Positions 18,633 through 29,385 of a stretch of DNA of 64,000 bases are shown here, piece after piece (the first letter of the stretch is position 1; each line of letters opens with the position of its first letter). This stretch comes from an uncultured Flavobacteriaceae bacterium (lineage in GTDB: Bacteria > Bacteroidota > Bacteroidia > Flavobacteriales > Flavobacteriaceae), in contig CANKUU010000020.1 in assembly GCA_947486785.1 (NCBI GenBank), forward strand, positions 1 through 64,000. The letters run 5' to 3'. Made by a program: the position numbers and the translations under genes. A model generated the notes under the pieces. The model did no database searches, had not been told where the DNA came from, and worked only from the letters and a program-made list of their open reading frames with translations.

Positions 18633-19481
18633 TTATATATCAATCTGTTTGGCATTTCTATAATAGCGAACAATTACGTTAGGGTCTGGCTGTATTACTT
18701 TACCCGTTTCTTTACCTACCTTATAATCAAACTTAGACAACAAATATCGTATACTCTCTAGCCTTGCGGTTTTCTTATCATTTGTCTTTACAATTACCCA
18801 AGGGCAAAAAGGGGTGTGCGTTTTTGAAAACATCTGTTCTTTGTAATACGTATATTTATCCCAAAGCTCTTGCCCTTTTTTGTCAACTGGGCTAAATTTC
18901 CATTGTTTTAATGGGTTCTTCAATCGAGCATTAAATCTAGCGCTTTGAACTTCTTTAGAAATCGAAAACCAAAACTTAATTACAATAACTCCATCTTCAT
19001 AAAGCATATGCTCAAATTCGGGTACCTGAACTATAAATTGTTTGTATTCTTTTTTATCACAAAAACCCATCACAGGTTCAACTACTGCTCTATTGTACCA
19101 ACTTCGGTCGAAAAAAACTATCTCACCTGGGTTAGGTAATTCTTTAATATATCTTCTAAAATACCATTGCCCACGTTCTGTATCAGTTGGTTTAGATAGA
19201 GCTACTACTCGTGAAGTACGCGGATTTAGATGTTCTATAAAACGTTTTATAGAACCCCCTTTACCAGCTGCATCTCTTCCTTCAAAAAGTACTGCAACAC
19301 GCATATTATTCTTGGTAATCCATTGTTGAAGGTTTACCAACTCACTTTGCAGCTGACTTAATTCAATTTCATACTTTAAATTACTGAGAACTTTATCAAT
19401 ATTTATATGCTTTTTATTTGCTATTTTAATAAGATCTTTTCTGCTTTTAGCATTCAAAAGATCGCTTGCATTATATTCCAT
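18633..19481 (-). CDS. Polyphosphate kinase 2 family protein (tandem paralogue)
   Basis: FEGRDAAGKGGSIKR; FFDRSWYNRAVVEPVMGF; 8-bp gap to the next PPK2. Confidence 0.93.
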   Translation of the reverse strand: MEYNASDLLNAKSRKDLIKIANKKHINIDKVLSNLKYEIELSQLQSELVNLQQWITKNNMRVAVLFEGRDAAGKGGSIKRFIEHLNPRTSRVVALSKPTDTERGQWYFRRYIKELPNPGEIVFFDRSWYNRAVVEPVMGFCDKKEYKQFIVQVPEFEHMLYEDGVIVIKFWFSISKEVQSARFNARLKNPLKQWKFSPVDKKGQELWDKYTYYKEQMFSKTHTPFCPWVIVKTNDKKTARLESIRYLLSKFDYKVGKETGKVIQPDPNVIVRYYRNAKQIDI

Positions 19482-19577
19482 TGGCTGACTATTTTCGTTT
19501 TGTTTTAGATAGATATAGAAAAAACACCTTACCGCTTATTTAGAAATACATTTAGACGTTTGGCTACCATTATTAAT

Positions 19578-20168
19578 CTAATTTGGTCCAATCATAATAT
19601 GCGCTCTGTGCGTACCAGGGTCCATAATCCAAGGCATTCCTTTCGCATGAGGTTTTATGGGTAAACCTGTTGATTCTGATGTTGCAAAAGGAGTATAAAT
19701 AACATATCTAAATGTACCATCCTTTAAGACTGCAGTAGTTTCATTATAGCTAGCCTCTGAACCAAAATAAACATACATCATACTCGGTGTGTTGGGCATA
19801 ATTAAGGTGCCTTCAGCAACTTCTTTACTACGAATTTTTCTAATTTCTTTCATATTCATGCCTTGCTTCCTCAATTCGCGTCCCCTTTTCATAAAAGGCT
19901 CAAGCCCTTTAAAATAACAAGACACACTAATGCCTTCATTAAATGGATTATCGGCAAGACATACCAGATTGTTGGTTCCTTTTCTCAGCACCACTAAATC
20001 GCCGTCTTTATTGTAGCCAAATACCGCGGCATTCGCTCGTTTATTCTCAGGTGCTGGCAATACTGCAGTTTTTATTTGCACTTCTTTAGAAAAAATTTTA
20101 GGTTTTTCTTCTTGTGCCCAAGTACTAAAGATAGTAAATAATAACACAGGTGCGAGAAAGTTTTTCAT
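19578..20168 (-). CDS. Hypothetical secreted protein
   Basis: 196-aa ORF, signal peptide MKNFLAPVLLFTIFSTWAQ; no family recognised. Confidence 0.6.
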   Translation of the reverse strand: MKNFLAPVLLFTIFSTWAQEEKPKIFSKEVQIKTAVLPAPENKRANAAVFGYNKDGDLVVLRKGTNNLVCLADNPFNEGISVSCYFKGLEPFMKRGRELRKQGMNMKEIRKIRSKEVAEGTLIMPNTPSMMYVYFGSEASYNETTAVLKDGTFRYVIYTPFATSESTGLPIKPHAKGMPWIMDPGTHRAHIMIGPN

Positions 20169-20490
20169 CTTTTGATGTTTGTTTAAAGATAAGAAATTCT
20201 CTTAAAAAAAATAGTTCTAAAGTGCTTTTACGAAAGAAATAAAACATCTCTAATACTAAGCTAGCTTATAAGGCTTCTTATAAATAGAACTGTTTAGTTT
20301 TTTAAAACTTCTCATTAATGGGTAGTGAAAATAAATAAAACTTCTATGGGGCTACTGTTTCTAATTCTTACGAGACTAGCCATTTAAAAACACAATTTGT
20401 TAATTGAAATACCATTTAAAAAAGGCTACGTTTGTTAACCAAACATAATCACATATGAATTAAACTGCAGCAAATGTTTAATCGAAACCA

Positions 20491-21000
20491 TTAAAGGGCA
20501 ATTTCAAATAAGCACACATCTGCATTTTGATAATGAGCAGGCAACTCATCCGTATTTTTTAATTGAACTATTCCCAAAAAATTAAAACCACAGTTGGTAT
20601 AATGTGCTATCAATTTTTGATTATTGCCGCAAGTATCCATTCTTATGAACTTTTTTTGATGCAAGACAGCGTATTCTCTCGCCCAATTTACAATTACTGA
20701 TACCAGCTGTAGCCCCCGAAAATTAGGGTTAGTTGCTATTCTATGAATATAAATGGCAGGTTCTATATTTCGTTTCTCCCAAATTTGAGGATCGCTAAAG
20801 GTAATTGCCCATACACAGGCTATTTGATTACCTATTACAATTTTAAATTGTCGCTTTTCTTGCACCTCATTCGCTACTAATTCTCTCCTAAATTGGGGCC
20901 AAATGTTTTTTGCAAAAGTAACTTTCTGATGTTCTGTTGCTAGGTTATAAAGACGAAATATTTCAGAAATATCCTTATCTGTGCTGTTTGTAATATACAT
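20491..21000 (-). CDS. GNAT family N-acetyltransferase
   Basis: IYIHRIATNPNFRGLQLVSVIVNWA...RMDTCGNNQKLIAHYTNCGF acetyl-CoA binding pattern. Confidence 0.8.
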   Translation of the reverse strand: MYITNSTDKDISEIFRLYNLATEHQKVTFAKNIWPQFRRELVANEVQEKRQFKIVIGNQIACVWAITFSDPQIWEKRNIEPAIYIHRIATNPNFRGLQLVSVIVNWAREYAVLHQKKFIRMDTCGNNQKLIAHYTNCGFNFLGIVQLKNTDELPAHYQNADVCLFEIAL

Positions 21001-21612
21001 ACACCTATTAGTTTAAGGTAGTTAAAACTCCTTTTTAATACTATTTTTTTTTTGAAATAAATTGCGCCATACAGTCCTTTACGATTAGCAATTAACATTA
21101 GATTTTTCAAAGTTATCTAATATACTAACAACAAAAGTAAATCATTTGAAGGCCATCTGTAATGCAACTTAGATATTAAGACCTTGTTACGAAGCGGCTA
21201 CAAATTATTTAAAATGTATTCGCTAAGAGGTATAAAGCTGGCTGTACCTATCATTAGATTTAATTATTTTTAATGCTAGGGTATTTTTGGGCTCTAACAC
21301 CAAACTGTAAATAAGTTGCTCTTATATGGTAAAGCTTTATAAATGTAACTAATAGGTTTCTATTTTTCTAAAATTAGAAAAGAAACCATTTACTAAGGGC
21401 ATTTTCATCTGCATTGTTGGCCGAGCTGTACTTTTGTATTAAAAAATTCAATATCAGTTTGCCATCCCTCTAAGGTTTGGTTTTTTACTTTTCTCTACAA
21501 GAGCTTATTTCAAATAAAGCATCTACCGTATAGCTTTATTGCCAAATCTTAAAATTTAAACCTGCTTTATTTTTTTTAATGTTCTTTACGGGTTAAATTT
21601 TATCTCATTTAT

Positions 21613-24243
21613 TTAAGAAAAACTCGCCAAACTCTTTTCTAGGGTTTCAATCTTAGCTTCTGCATCTGCCTGCTTTTTTCGCTCAACAGCGATTACTTGC
21701 TCTGGGGCATTGTTTACAAAACGTTCATTTGAAAGTTTCTTTTGAACAGAAATTAAAAAGCCTTTGGTGTACTTCAACTCTTCTTTAATTTTAGCGATTT
21801 CAGCTTCAATATCTATTGCTCCGCTTATCGGAATAAAGTATTCATTGGCCTTTACCCTAAAAGACAATGCGCCTTCTACCGTTTCATCTACATAAGAAAT
21901 TGCAGTAATATTTGTAAGCTTACGAATAACAGCGTCCCATTGTGAAGTAATTTTTTCTTCGTTTAACACTAAAAGTTCTAAAGCTTCTTTCGTAGGAATA
22001 TTCTTCTGTTTTCGAATTGTTCGTATTCCTGAAATAACCTCATCTGCAAAAGCATAACCCTTTATTAAATCGGCATCAACTACACCCATTTTAGGCCATT
22101 TGGCAATCACCAACGCTTGCTCTGGAGTTCTATTTACAATATGCTGCCATATTTCTTCTGTTAGAAAAGGCATAAATGGGTGAAGCAGTTTTAAATTCTG
22201 TTCAAAAATGTGAATCAGTTCATCAAAAGTGGTTTTATCGATAGGTTGCTGATAAGCAGGCTTAACAATTTCTAAAAGCGAAGAGCTATAATCATCCCAA
22301 ACTAATTTATAAATAGTCATTAGGGCATCAGAAATTCGGTATTTACCAAAATGGTCTTCTATTTCTGATAAAGCTTTATTGAATTTAGATTGATACCACG
22401 CAATTCCAAGTCTTGACGCTTCTGGCTGCGGCAAATCAGTAACTTCCCAACCTTTTATTAATCTAAATCCGTTCCATATCTTGTTTGCAAAATTTTTACC
22501 TTGCTGGCATAAATCTTCGTCAAACATTAAATCATTACCCGCAGCTGAACACAAAAGCATGCCAACCCTGACCCCATCAGCGCCATATTTTTCAATGAGT
22601 TCAAGGGCATCAGGAGAGTTGCCTAAAGATTTAGACATTTTTCGACGTTGTTTGTCTCGTACTAAACCTGTAAAATATACATTTTCGAAAGGTTTTTGGT
22701 CTTTATACTCATATCCTGAAATAATCATTCTTGCTACCCAGAAGAAAATAATATCTGGCCCAGTTACCAAATCGTTGGTAGGATAGTAATATTTAATTTC
22801 TTCATTTTCTGGCTCTAAAATTCCGTTAAAAACACTTATTGGCCATAACCATGATGAAAACCAGGTATCTAGCGCATCATTATCTTGTCTTAAATCAGCA
22901 GCTGTAAGGTTTGCATTGTTTGCTTTCTCTCTAGCCAAAATTAAAGCTGCTTCTCGGGTTTCTGCAACTACAAAATCATTTTGTCCATCGCCAAAGTAAT
23001 AGGCAGGAATTTGTTGTCCCCACCAAAGTTGTCGCGAGATATTCCAATCGCGAATATTTTCCATCCAATGACGGTAGGTATTCTCAAATTTCTTAGGGAA
23101 AAAATTTATATCATCACTCTCTAAAACCCCTTTTATTGCTGGTTTTACAAGATCTTTCATACTTAAAAACCACTGGTCAGATAATCGTGGTTCTATGACT
23201 GCCTTGGTACGCTCAGAAGTACCCACTTTATTCATATGCTGTTCTGTCTTCACTAAAAAGCCTTTCTCTTTTAGCTCTTTTGAAATTTCATTTCTAACCA
23301 CAAAACGGTCTTTTCCTTCATAATGCATTCCAAAAGAATTCATGGTGGCGTCTGCATTAAAAATATCAATGGTTTCGAGCTTATGCTTTTCACCTAAAGC
23401 TTTGTCGTTAGTATCGTGTGCAGGTGTCACTTTTAAACAACCAGTACCAAAATCTACATCTACATATTCATCTTCAATAATAGGTATTACCCGGTTACAA
23501 ATAGGTACAATTGCCTTTTTACCTTTTAAGTGGTGAAAACGCTCATCGTTTGGATTTACACATATTGCTGTATCACCCAAAATAGTTTCGGGTCTTGTTG
23601 TGGCTATCGTAACCTTATCTTGAGAGCCTTCTATCTGATACTCTAAATAATACAATAAGCCCTGTTTTTCTTCATAAATCACCTCTTCATCTGACAGGGT
23701 TGTTTGGGCTTCTGGATCCCAATTAACCATTCTATATCCTCTATAAATTAGCCCTTTGTTATAAAGGTCAACAAAAACTTTAATTACAGACTGATAACGT
23801 TTTTCATCCATGGTAAAAGCGGTGCGATCCCAATCACAAGAACAGCCAAGTTTTTTAAGCTGATCGAGTATGACACCACCATACTCATGTGTCCATTGCC
23901 ACGCATGATCTAAAAATTCTTCACGTGTCAAATCTGACTTAAGAATACCTTTTTCTTTCAATTTCGCTACCACTTTAGCTTCGGTTGCAATGGAGGCATG
24001 GTCTGTTCCAGGTACCCAACAAGCATTTTTTCCCATTAAACGAGCTCTCCTCGTTAACACATCTTGTATGGTATTATTCAACATATGACCCATATGAAGC
24101 ACCCCTGTCACGTTTGGAGGGGGAATTACAATCGTATAAGGCTCACGCTCATCAGGCTTTGAATGAAAATAATTGTGCTGCATCCAGTAGTTATACCAGC
24201 GGTTTTCTACATTCTGAGGCTCATAATTTGAGGGAATATCCAT
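21613..24243 (-). CDS. valS: Valyl-tRNA synthetase
   Basis: [46 protein letters not shown]-terminal coiled coil. Confidence 0.98.
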   Translation of the reverse strand: MDIPSNYEPQNVENRWYNYWMQHNYFHSKPDEREPYTIVIPPPNVTGVLHMGHMLNNTIQDVLTRRARLMGKNACWVPGTDHASIATEAKVVAKLKEKGILKSDLTREEFLDHAWQWTHEYGGVILDQLKKLGCSCDWDRTAFTMDEKRYQSVIKVFVDLYNKGLIYRGYRMVNWDPEAQTTLSDEEVIYEEKQGLLYYLEYQIEGSQDKVTIATTRPETILGDTAICVNPNDERFHHLKGKKAIVPICNRVIPIIEDEYVDVDFGTGCLKVTPAHDTNDKALGEKHKLETIDIFNADATMNSFGMHYEGKDRFVVRNEISKELKEKGFLVKTEQHMNKVGTSERTKAVIEPRLSDQWFLSMKDLVKPAIKGVLESDDINFFPKKFENTYRHWMENIRDWNISRQLWWGQQIPAYYFGDGQNDFVVAETREAALILAREKANNANLTAADLRQDNDALDTWFSSWLWPISVFNGILEPENEEIKYYYPTNDLVTGPDIIFFWVARMIISGYEYKDQKPFENVYFTGLVRDKQRRKMSKSLGNSPDALELIEKYGADGVRVGMLLCSAAGNDLMFDEDLCQQGKNFANKIWNGFRLIKGWEVTDLPQPEASRLGIAWYQSKFNKALSEIEDHFGKYRISDALMTIYKLVWDDYSSSLLEIVKPAYQQPIDKTTFDELIHIFEQNLKLLHPFMPFLTEEIWQHIVNRTPEQALVIAKWPKMGVVDADLIKGYAFADEVISGIRTIRKQKNIPTKEALELLVLNEEKITSQWDAVIRKLTNITAISYVDETVEGALSFRVKANEYFIPISGAIDIEAEIAKIKEELKYTKGFLISVQKKLSNERFVNNAPEQVIAVERKKQADAEAKIETLEKSLASFS

Positions 24244-24338
24244 TTTTTGGAACAGTTTTTGAAGTGAGTTACTATGGCAGAAAATTGCTGCCGAAAAAGC
24301 GATTTTAATTTAGAATAGTATTTATTTTAAGGTTTTAC

Positions 24339-24363
24339 CAAAAATACATACGATACAAAAATA
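24339..24363 (-). promoter_or_regulatory. Candidate Bacteroidota -7 element(s) for valS
   Basis: Two copies of CAAAAATA (minus-strand TATTTTTG, matching TAnnTTTG) at 24339-24346 and 24356-24363. Confidence 0.35.
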
Positions 24364-24391
24364 ACTAACGTTACATTATAACAAAAGAATT

Positions 24392-24422
24392 TTGGACGTT
24401 CATTAAAAACATTATAAATTTG
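24392..24422 (+). promoter_or_regulatory. Bacteroidota-type promoter (TTG-N20-TAAATTTG)
   Basis: TTG at 24392-24394, TAnnTTTG match at 24415-24422, 24 nt before the ATG at 24446. Confidence 0.6.
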
Positions 24423-24445
24423 ATATCACCCAAAAACAAAAAAAG

Positions 24446-24832
24446 ATGAAAAAAATAGTATTTGTTTTATTTGTTAGCCTCTTAGGGTTTACGATGACCG
24501 CGCAAGAAACAGCGGCAAAAATAAAGTTTAAATCTGAAACTTTAGATTATGGAGAAATAGCTAAAGGTGCTGATGGAGTTCGTGTATTTGAATTTACAAA
24601 TACAGGTAACGCTCCTTTGATAATAAGCAAAGTAAGTTCAAGTTGCGGTTGTACCATTCCAAAAAAACCAGAAGAGCCTATTTTACCCGGAAAAACTGGT
24701 GAAATTTCTGTTAAGTATGACACCAACAGAGTTGGCCCAATAAGAAAAGCAATTACCGTAATATCAAATGCTGATACGCCGACAAAAGTTTTAAAAATTA
24801 AAGGTGAAATTAAAGCTGTAGACGGTAAATAA
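24446..24832 (+). CDS. DUF1573 domain-containing secreted protein
   Basis: FEFTNTGNAPLIISKVSSSCGCTIPKKPEEPILPGKTGEISVKYD...GPIRKAITVISNA. Confidence 0.9.
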   Translation: MKKIVFVLFVSLLGFTMTAQETAAKIKFKSETLDYGEIAKGADGVRVFEFTNTGNAPLIISKVSSSCGCTIPKKPEEPILPGKTGEISVKYDTNRVGPIRKAITVISNADTPTKVLKIKGEIKAVDGK

Positions 24833-24855
24833 AACAACACTTATTTCAAAATATT

Positions 24856-24889
24856 AAGCCTGCTATTAAATTAGCAGGCTTTTTTTTTT
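24856..24889 (+). terminator. Rho-independent terminator
   Basis: AAGCCTGCT-attaaatt-AGCAGGCTT followed by a T-run. Confidence 0.9.
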
Positions 24890-25240
24890 GGCTTATTTTA
24901 AGGTAAAAAGTATCATTGATGGACGCTACTTAAACCTAAAGACAAATTCAAATGTACTAGATTTAACAATTCAAAAAATAGCTTTTTTGGTCTCCAAGTT
25001 CATCCATCTACTTTCAAAATTCAAACAATTACCTTTTCTACTACTTTCTTTTTAACTTTTTAGGTTTAAAAAAGCTTCCAATAGTAACACAAAAAAGAAT
25101 AAACAGATAAAACATAAAAAATTAAACATCGTAACAAACCTAAATGGTTTACAAGAAGAGTCTGTTTTACTGGTACGAAAAATAACTAAGCTATTGCCTA
25201 CTCCATTTCTATTACCGATTTTTGTTAAAAATAACTACAT

Positions 25241-26431
25241 ATGCCATCGATATCTAAAAAAGGAAGGGCGATGCCCGAATCACCCATTCGAAAATTAGTA
25301 CCCTTTGCAGAAGCTGCAAAAAAAGCAGGGGCGAAAGTAATTCACCTAAACATTGGTCAACCTGATATTAAAACGCCACAAATAGCCTTAGATGCTGTAA
25401 AAAACAATACAATAGATGTTCTTGCATACAGCCGAACAGAGGGTTCAGAAACCTATCGAGAAAAACTAGCTACGTATTATGCTAAACACGATATTGTTGT
25501 TTCTGCAGATGATATAATTGTTACTACAGGAGGGTCAGAAGCCTTATCATTTGTAATGGGTAGTATTGCAGATGCAGATGACGAAATAATTATACCAGAA
25601 CCCTTTTATGCAAACTATAATGGTTTTGCGACAGGCGCTGGAGTTAAAGTAGTGCCCGTGGTATCAAAAATTGAAGATAATTTTGCGCTACCTCCTATTG
25701 CCGATTTTGAAAAATTAATTGGCCCAAAGACGAAAGCAATTGTTATTTGTAACCCTGGCAACCCCACAGGTTATTTATATAGCAAAGAAGAAATTAAGGC
25801 ATTACGAGATATTGTAATAAAGCACAACCTTTTTCTTGTAGCTGACGAAGTTTATCGAGAGTTCACCTATGAAGGTGCAGCACATTATTCTGTATTACAA
25901 GAAGCAGGTCTTGAAGAGCATGCTATTGTGGTAGACTCTGTCTCTAAGCGTTACAGCATGTGCGGCGCAAGAATAGGTTGTTTAGTTACCAAAAACAAAG
26001 AAGTAATACAAACAGCTATGAAATTTGCACAAGCTCGTTTATCACCTCCTACCTATGCGCAAATTGCAAGTGAAGCAGCATTAGAAACTAAACAAGAATA
26101 TTTTGATGCAGTAAAGACAGAATATGTTGGTAGGCGAGATGTACTGATTGCAGAATTAAATAAAATTGATGGCATTAAAGTAGCAAAACCACAAGGTGCT
26201 TTTTACTGTATCGCAGAATTACCCATTAAAAGTGCAGAAAATTTTGCGCAATGGCTTTTAGAAGATTTTAGACTCAATGGCGAAACCGTTATGGTTGCCC
26301 CTGCTGCTGGATTTTATGCTAGCCAAGGTCTTGGAAAAAATCAGATAAGAATTGCATATGTACTTGAAAAAAATAGTTTAAAGAGAGCCGTGCAAATACT
26401 AAAAGAAGCATTACAAAGTTATAAAGGTTGA
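25241..26431 (+). CDS. Pyridoxal phosphate-dependent aminotransferase (class I/II)
   Basis: HLNIGQPDIKTP, CNPGNPTGYLYSKEEI, VADEVYREFTYEG, DSVSKRYSMCGARIGCL. Confidence 0.95.
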   Translation: MPSISKKGRAMPESPIRKLVPFAEAAKKAGAKVIHLNIGQPDIKTPQIALDAVKNNTIDVLAYSRTEGSETYREKLATYYAKHDIVVSADDIIVTTGGSEALSFVMGSIADADDEIIIPEPFYANYNGFATGAGVKVVPVVSKIEDNFALPPIADFEKLIGPKTKAIVICNPGNPTGYLYSKEEIKALRDIVIKHNLFLVADEVYREFTYEGAAHYSVLQEAGLEEHAIVVDSVSKRYSMCGARIGCLVTKNKEVIQTAMKFAQARLSPPTYAQIASEAALETKQEYFDAVKTEYVGRRDVLIAELNKIDGIKVAKPQGAFYCIAELPIKSAENFAQWLLEDFRLNGETVMVAPAAGFYASQGLGKNQIRIAYVLEKNSLKRAVQILKEALQSYKG

Positions 26432-27447
26432 TGGAAATTCAACAAAACAAATCGCTCAAAAAATACAATACTTTCGGCATCGAAGCCAAAGCAAAGTATT
26501 TTTGTGAAATTAGGTCAATTGACGAGTTATCGCAGGCCCTTCAACAAAGCCAGCATCCCAATAAAATTTGTTTTGGTGGTGGAAGCAATATGCTTATTAC
26601 ACAAGATATTGATGCCCTTGTATTGCACATTAATATAAAAGGTATTGAGATAGTTTCAGAAACGAAGGAGCGAGTTCAACTAAAAGTAAATGCTGGAGAA
26701 AATTGGCATCAATTCGTACTTTGGACTTTGGCTCAGGACTATGGTGGCTTAGAAAACATGTCTTTAATACCAGGTAATACAGGAACTGCGCCCATTCAAA
26801 ACATTGGTGCTTACGGGGTAGAACTTAAAGATACATTTGTAAGTTGTGAGGCAATGCATATTGCTACGCAAAAAATGCGCACCTTTTCAAAAGAGGCGTG
26901 TGAATTTGGCTACCGAGATTCGTATTTTAAAAATGAAGGAAAAGGCAACTTTATTATCACATCCGTTACTTTTAGTTTAAGTAAAAACAAGCATACATTA
27001 AATACCTCATACGGTGCTATTGAAGCTGAACTTGAAAAACAAAATATTAAAGATCCTACCATACAAGATATTTCTAAAGCGGTAATTAGTATTCGAAAAC
27101 AAAAACTACCAGACCCATCAAAACTTGGTAATAGCGGTAGTTTTTTTAAAAACCCGGTAGTATCAAAACAACAATTTATCTCTTTTTACGAAAAACACCC
27201 AACTGCGCCTTTTTACAAAATTTCTGAAGATTTATATAAAATTCCTGCTGGCTGGTTAATTGAAAAGTGTGGCTTTAAAGGAAAGCGATTTGGTGATGCA
27301 GGAGTGCATAAAAACCAAGCTTTAGTCTTAGTTAATTATGGTACTGCAACTGGTGCCGAAATACTAAAACTGTCTCAAACGATAATTGAAAGTGTCAATG
27401 ACAAATTTGGCATAAGAATTTTACCTGAAGTTAATTTAATAAAATAG
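26431..27447 (+). CDS. murB: UDP-N-acetylmuramate dehydrogenase
   Basis: GGGSNMLI, SLIPGNTGTAPIQNIGAYGVE, GNSGSFFKNPV, AGWLIEKCGFKGKR. ATG at 26431 overlaps the upstream TGA; the track start at 26428 is an in-frame TTG. Confidence 0.95.
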   Translation: MEIQQNKSLKKYNTFGIEAKAKYFCEIRSIDELSQALQQSQHPNKICFGGGSNMLITQDIDALVLHINIKGIEIVSETKERVQLKVNAGENWHQFVLWTLAQDYGGLENMSLIPGNTGTAPIQNIGAYGVELKDTFVSCEAMHIATQKMRTFSKEACEFGYRDSYFKNEGKGNFIITSVTFSLSKNKHTLNTSYGAIEAELEKQNIKDPTIQDISKAVISIRKQKLPDPSKLGNSGSFFKNPVVSKQQFISFYEKHPTAPFYKISEDLYKIPAGWLIEKCGFKGKRFGDAGVHKNQALVLVNYGTATGAEILKLSQTIIESVNDKFGIRILPEVNLIK

Positions 27448-27472
27448 CCCTCGCAACAAGTAACGAGGGCTA
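27445..27472 (+). terminator. Hairpin overlapping the murB stop codon (weak terminator/attenuator, no T-tract on + strand)
   Basis: TAGCCCTCG-caacaagtaa-CGAGGGCTA perfect 9-bp stem. Confidence 0.55.
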
Positions 27473-27649
27473 TAACAAACCAAACCAATCAATAAATAGA
27501 TATAGTACTTAGCTATACATTTTCTAATTAAAACTTTTGAAACGCTAACTTAACAATCAATTTTATAAATTAGCGTTAAAGTATGTACGGAAGAAAAAGC
27601 AGAATTGGACTTCTAGACTTTTATTTTTTTCCTGAATACGACCCAAATT

Positions 27650-28216
27650 ATGAGCACATTACTTGAAAAACATATTGTTGAGCTTCTTCAAGAACGTAAT
27701 GAAAAAGCAATTTCGCTCTTGTATGAAAATTACGGCAACACGCTATACGGCGTAGCACACAAAGTGGTTCGAAATGATGCCTTAGCTCAAGATGTAGTGC
27801 AAGAAAGTTTTGTTAAAATTTGGAAAAAATCTGATACCTATGACGCTTCTAAAGCCAAATTATTCACATGGCTATTTCGAATTACTAGAAATACAGCTAT
27901 TGATAAACTACGAAGCGTAAACACCAAAACAGATAAAGAAATCCAAATAGATGTTTCTAACGTAAATACAATAGGTATTAATAGTACCAAGCCAGATTTA
28001 ATTGATGTTCGTGAAAATCTTGAGCGAATAGAAAAAAAGTATCAAATTGTACTTGATGCTCTATTTTTTAAAGGAATGACACAACAAGAGGCTAGTGACG
28101 AACTTAACATTCCTCTTGGAACGGTTAAGTCTAGACTTAAAATTGGCTTGCGAGAACTGAAAAAAATCTATGATCCAGCATCTTTTATTTTGCTGGTAAC
28201 AGTCTCTTTTTTTTAG
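27650..28216 (+). CDS. ECF-type RNA polymerase sigma-70 factor
   Basis: DALAQDVVQESFVKIWKK (region 2); GMTQQEASDELNIPLGTVKSRLKIGLRELKK (region 4). Confidence 0.93.
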   Translation: MSTLLEKHIVELLQERNEKAISLLYENYGNTLYGVAHKVVRNDALAQDVVQESFVKIWKKSDTYDASKAKLFTWLFRITRNTAIDKLRSVNTKTDKEIQIDVSNVNTIGINSTKPDLIDVRENLERIEKKYQIVLDALFFKGMTQQEASDELNIPLGTVKSRLKIGLRELKKIYDPASFILLVTVSFF

Positions 28217-28256
28217 TTTTTGTTTTTAATTTTTAACCATCTAAAAAAGAAAAAGC

Positions 28257-29015
28257 ATGAAAGAAAAAATACGAATTTTTTTAGATACCGATTTATTAGA
28301 AAGATATTTACTTGGCGAAACTACTTCTGAAGAATCATTTCAAGTAGAACGCTATATATCGATGTATCCTGAGGTTTCTGCGGAATACAATGAACTACAA
28401 GAAAATCTTGAAGCTTTTGCTAAAATGCATGCCATTAAAGCGCCAGTAGGCTTAAAGGAAAAAATAGTTAACCAAGTAAGAAAGCAAGAAAAATCGAGAA
28501 AAAGATTTTTTCAGTACGGTATTGCCGCTAGTTTTGCCACCTGCTTGTTTGCTGCGGCTACCTATTTTTTCTATAGCCAAAACCAAAGTCTTCAAGAAGA
28601 AAATATTATGGTTACCAACCAAATTGAACTTTTAAAGCAAGATATGAAGGCTGGTTTAGAAGATATGAGAAATCAATTTATTGTTCTCCAAAATAAAAAC
28701 ACCAAGCGATTAAATGTAAAAGGAAATAGAAAAGCAAAAGAATTAAAAGCCATTGCGTACATTAATCCTGTTAAAAAATTATCTTATATAAATGTAAGTA
28801 AGTTGCCAAACTTACCTGAAAACCAATGTTTTCAAATGTGGGCTGAAGTTAATGGTAAAATGGTAAATTTAGGGGTTATTAAAGAAGCTTCAAATGAAGA
28901 CAAACTTTTGCCGGTGCCTTATGCCGAAAATTCTAAAGGTTATATCACGATAAGTAAAACAGGTGCTAACCAATTGCCTACTCTTGAAAATACAGTAGCA
29001 GAAATCGGTTTCTAA
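28257..29015 (+). CDS. Anti-sigma factor (RskA-like C-terminal domain)
   Basis: Single TM after an N-terminal zinc-less anti-sigma-like domain; LPENQCFQMWAEVNGKMVNLGVI...ISKTGANQLPT matches the anti-sigma-K pattern; next to ECF sigma. Confidence 0.87.
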   Translation: MKEKIRIFLDTDLLERYLLGETTSEESFQVERYISMYPEVSAEYNELQENLEAFAKMHAIKAPVGLKEKIVNQVRKQEKSRKRFFQYGIAASFATCLFAAATYFFYSQNQSLQEENIMVTNQIELLKQDMKAGLEDMRNQFIVLQNKNTKRLNVKGNRKAKELKAIAYINPVKKLSYINVSKLPNLPENQCFQMWAEVNGKMVNLGVIKEASNEDKLLPVPYAENSKGYITISKTGANQLPTLENTVAEIGF

Positions 29016-29040
29016 CAAACCACCTATGCTATTACCCTTT

Positions 29041-29066
29041 AAGCCCCTTGTTGGGGCTTTTTTTTT
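29041..29066 (+). terminator. Rho-independent terminator of the sigma/anti-sigma unit
   Basis: AAGCCCC-ttgt-tGGGGCTT followed by T9. Confidence 0.92.
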
Positions 29067-29134
29067 AATACCTTTGTATGACTCATGTAATAAAATCATA
29101 ATAAATACGTCTAATCTTAAGTAATCACTACTTT

Positions 29135-29344
29135 ATGAAACTATTTTTATTAACCGTAGGCTTGTTAGCATTAGCTTTTGCCGGTATCGCCATCAAAATA
29201 TGGTCTAAAAAAGAGGGTAAATTTGCCGGAACTTGTGCAAGTCAAAGTCCCTTTTTAAATAAAACCGGAGAGGCATGTGGTATGTGTGGAAAATTACCCG
29301 AAGAGCAAGATTGCAAAAAAGACATTAACACAGAACTTCAGTAA
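29135..29344 (+). CDS. Small conserved membrane-anchored Cys-rich protein
   Basis: N-terminal TM, then FAGTCASQSPFLNKTGEACGMCGKLPEEQDCKK. Confidence 0.65.
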   Translation: MKLFLLTVGLLALAFAGIAIKIWSKKEGKFAGTCASQSPFLNKTGEACGMCGKLPEEQDCKKDINTELQ

Positions 29345-29385
29345 TACCATTTACCAAACCGCCTTAATTTAGTTCTACCTTTAAA

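Noticed and set aside
23985-24308. 107-aa plus-strand ORF overlapping the valS start
   Set aside because: Antisense to the conserved valS N-terminus and extends into its upstream region; no supporting signals.
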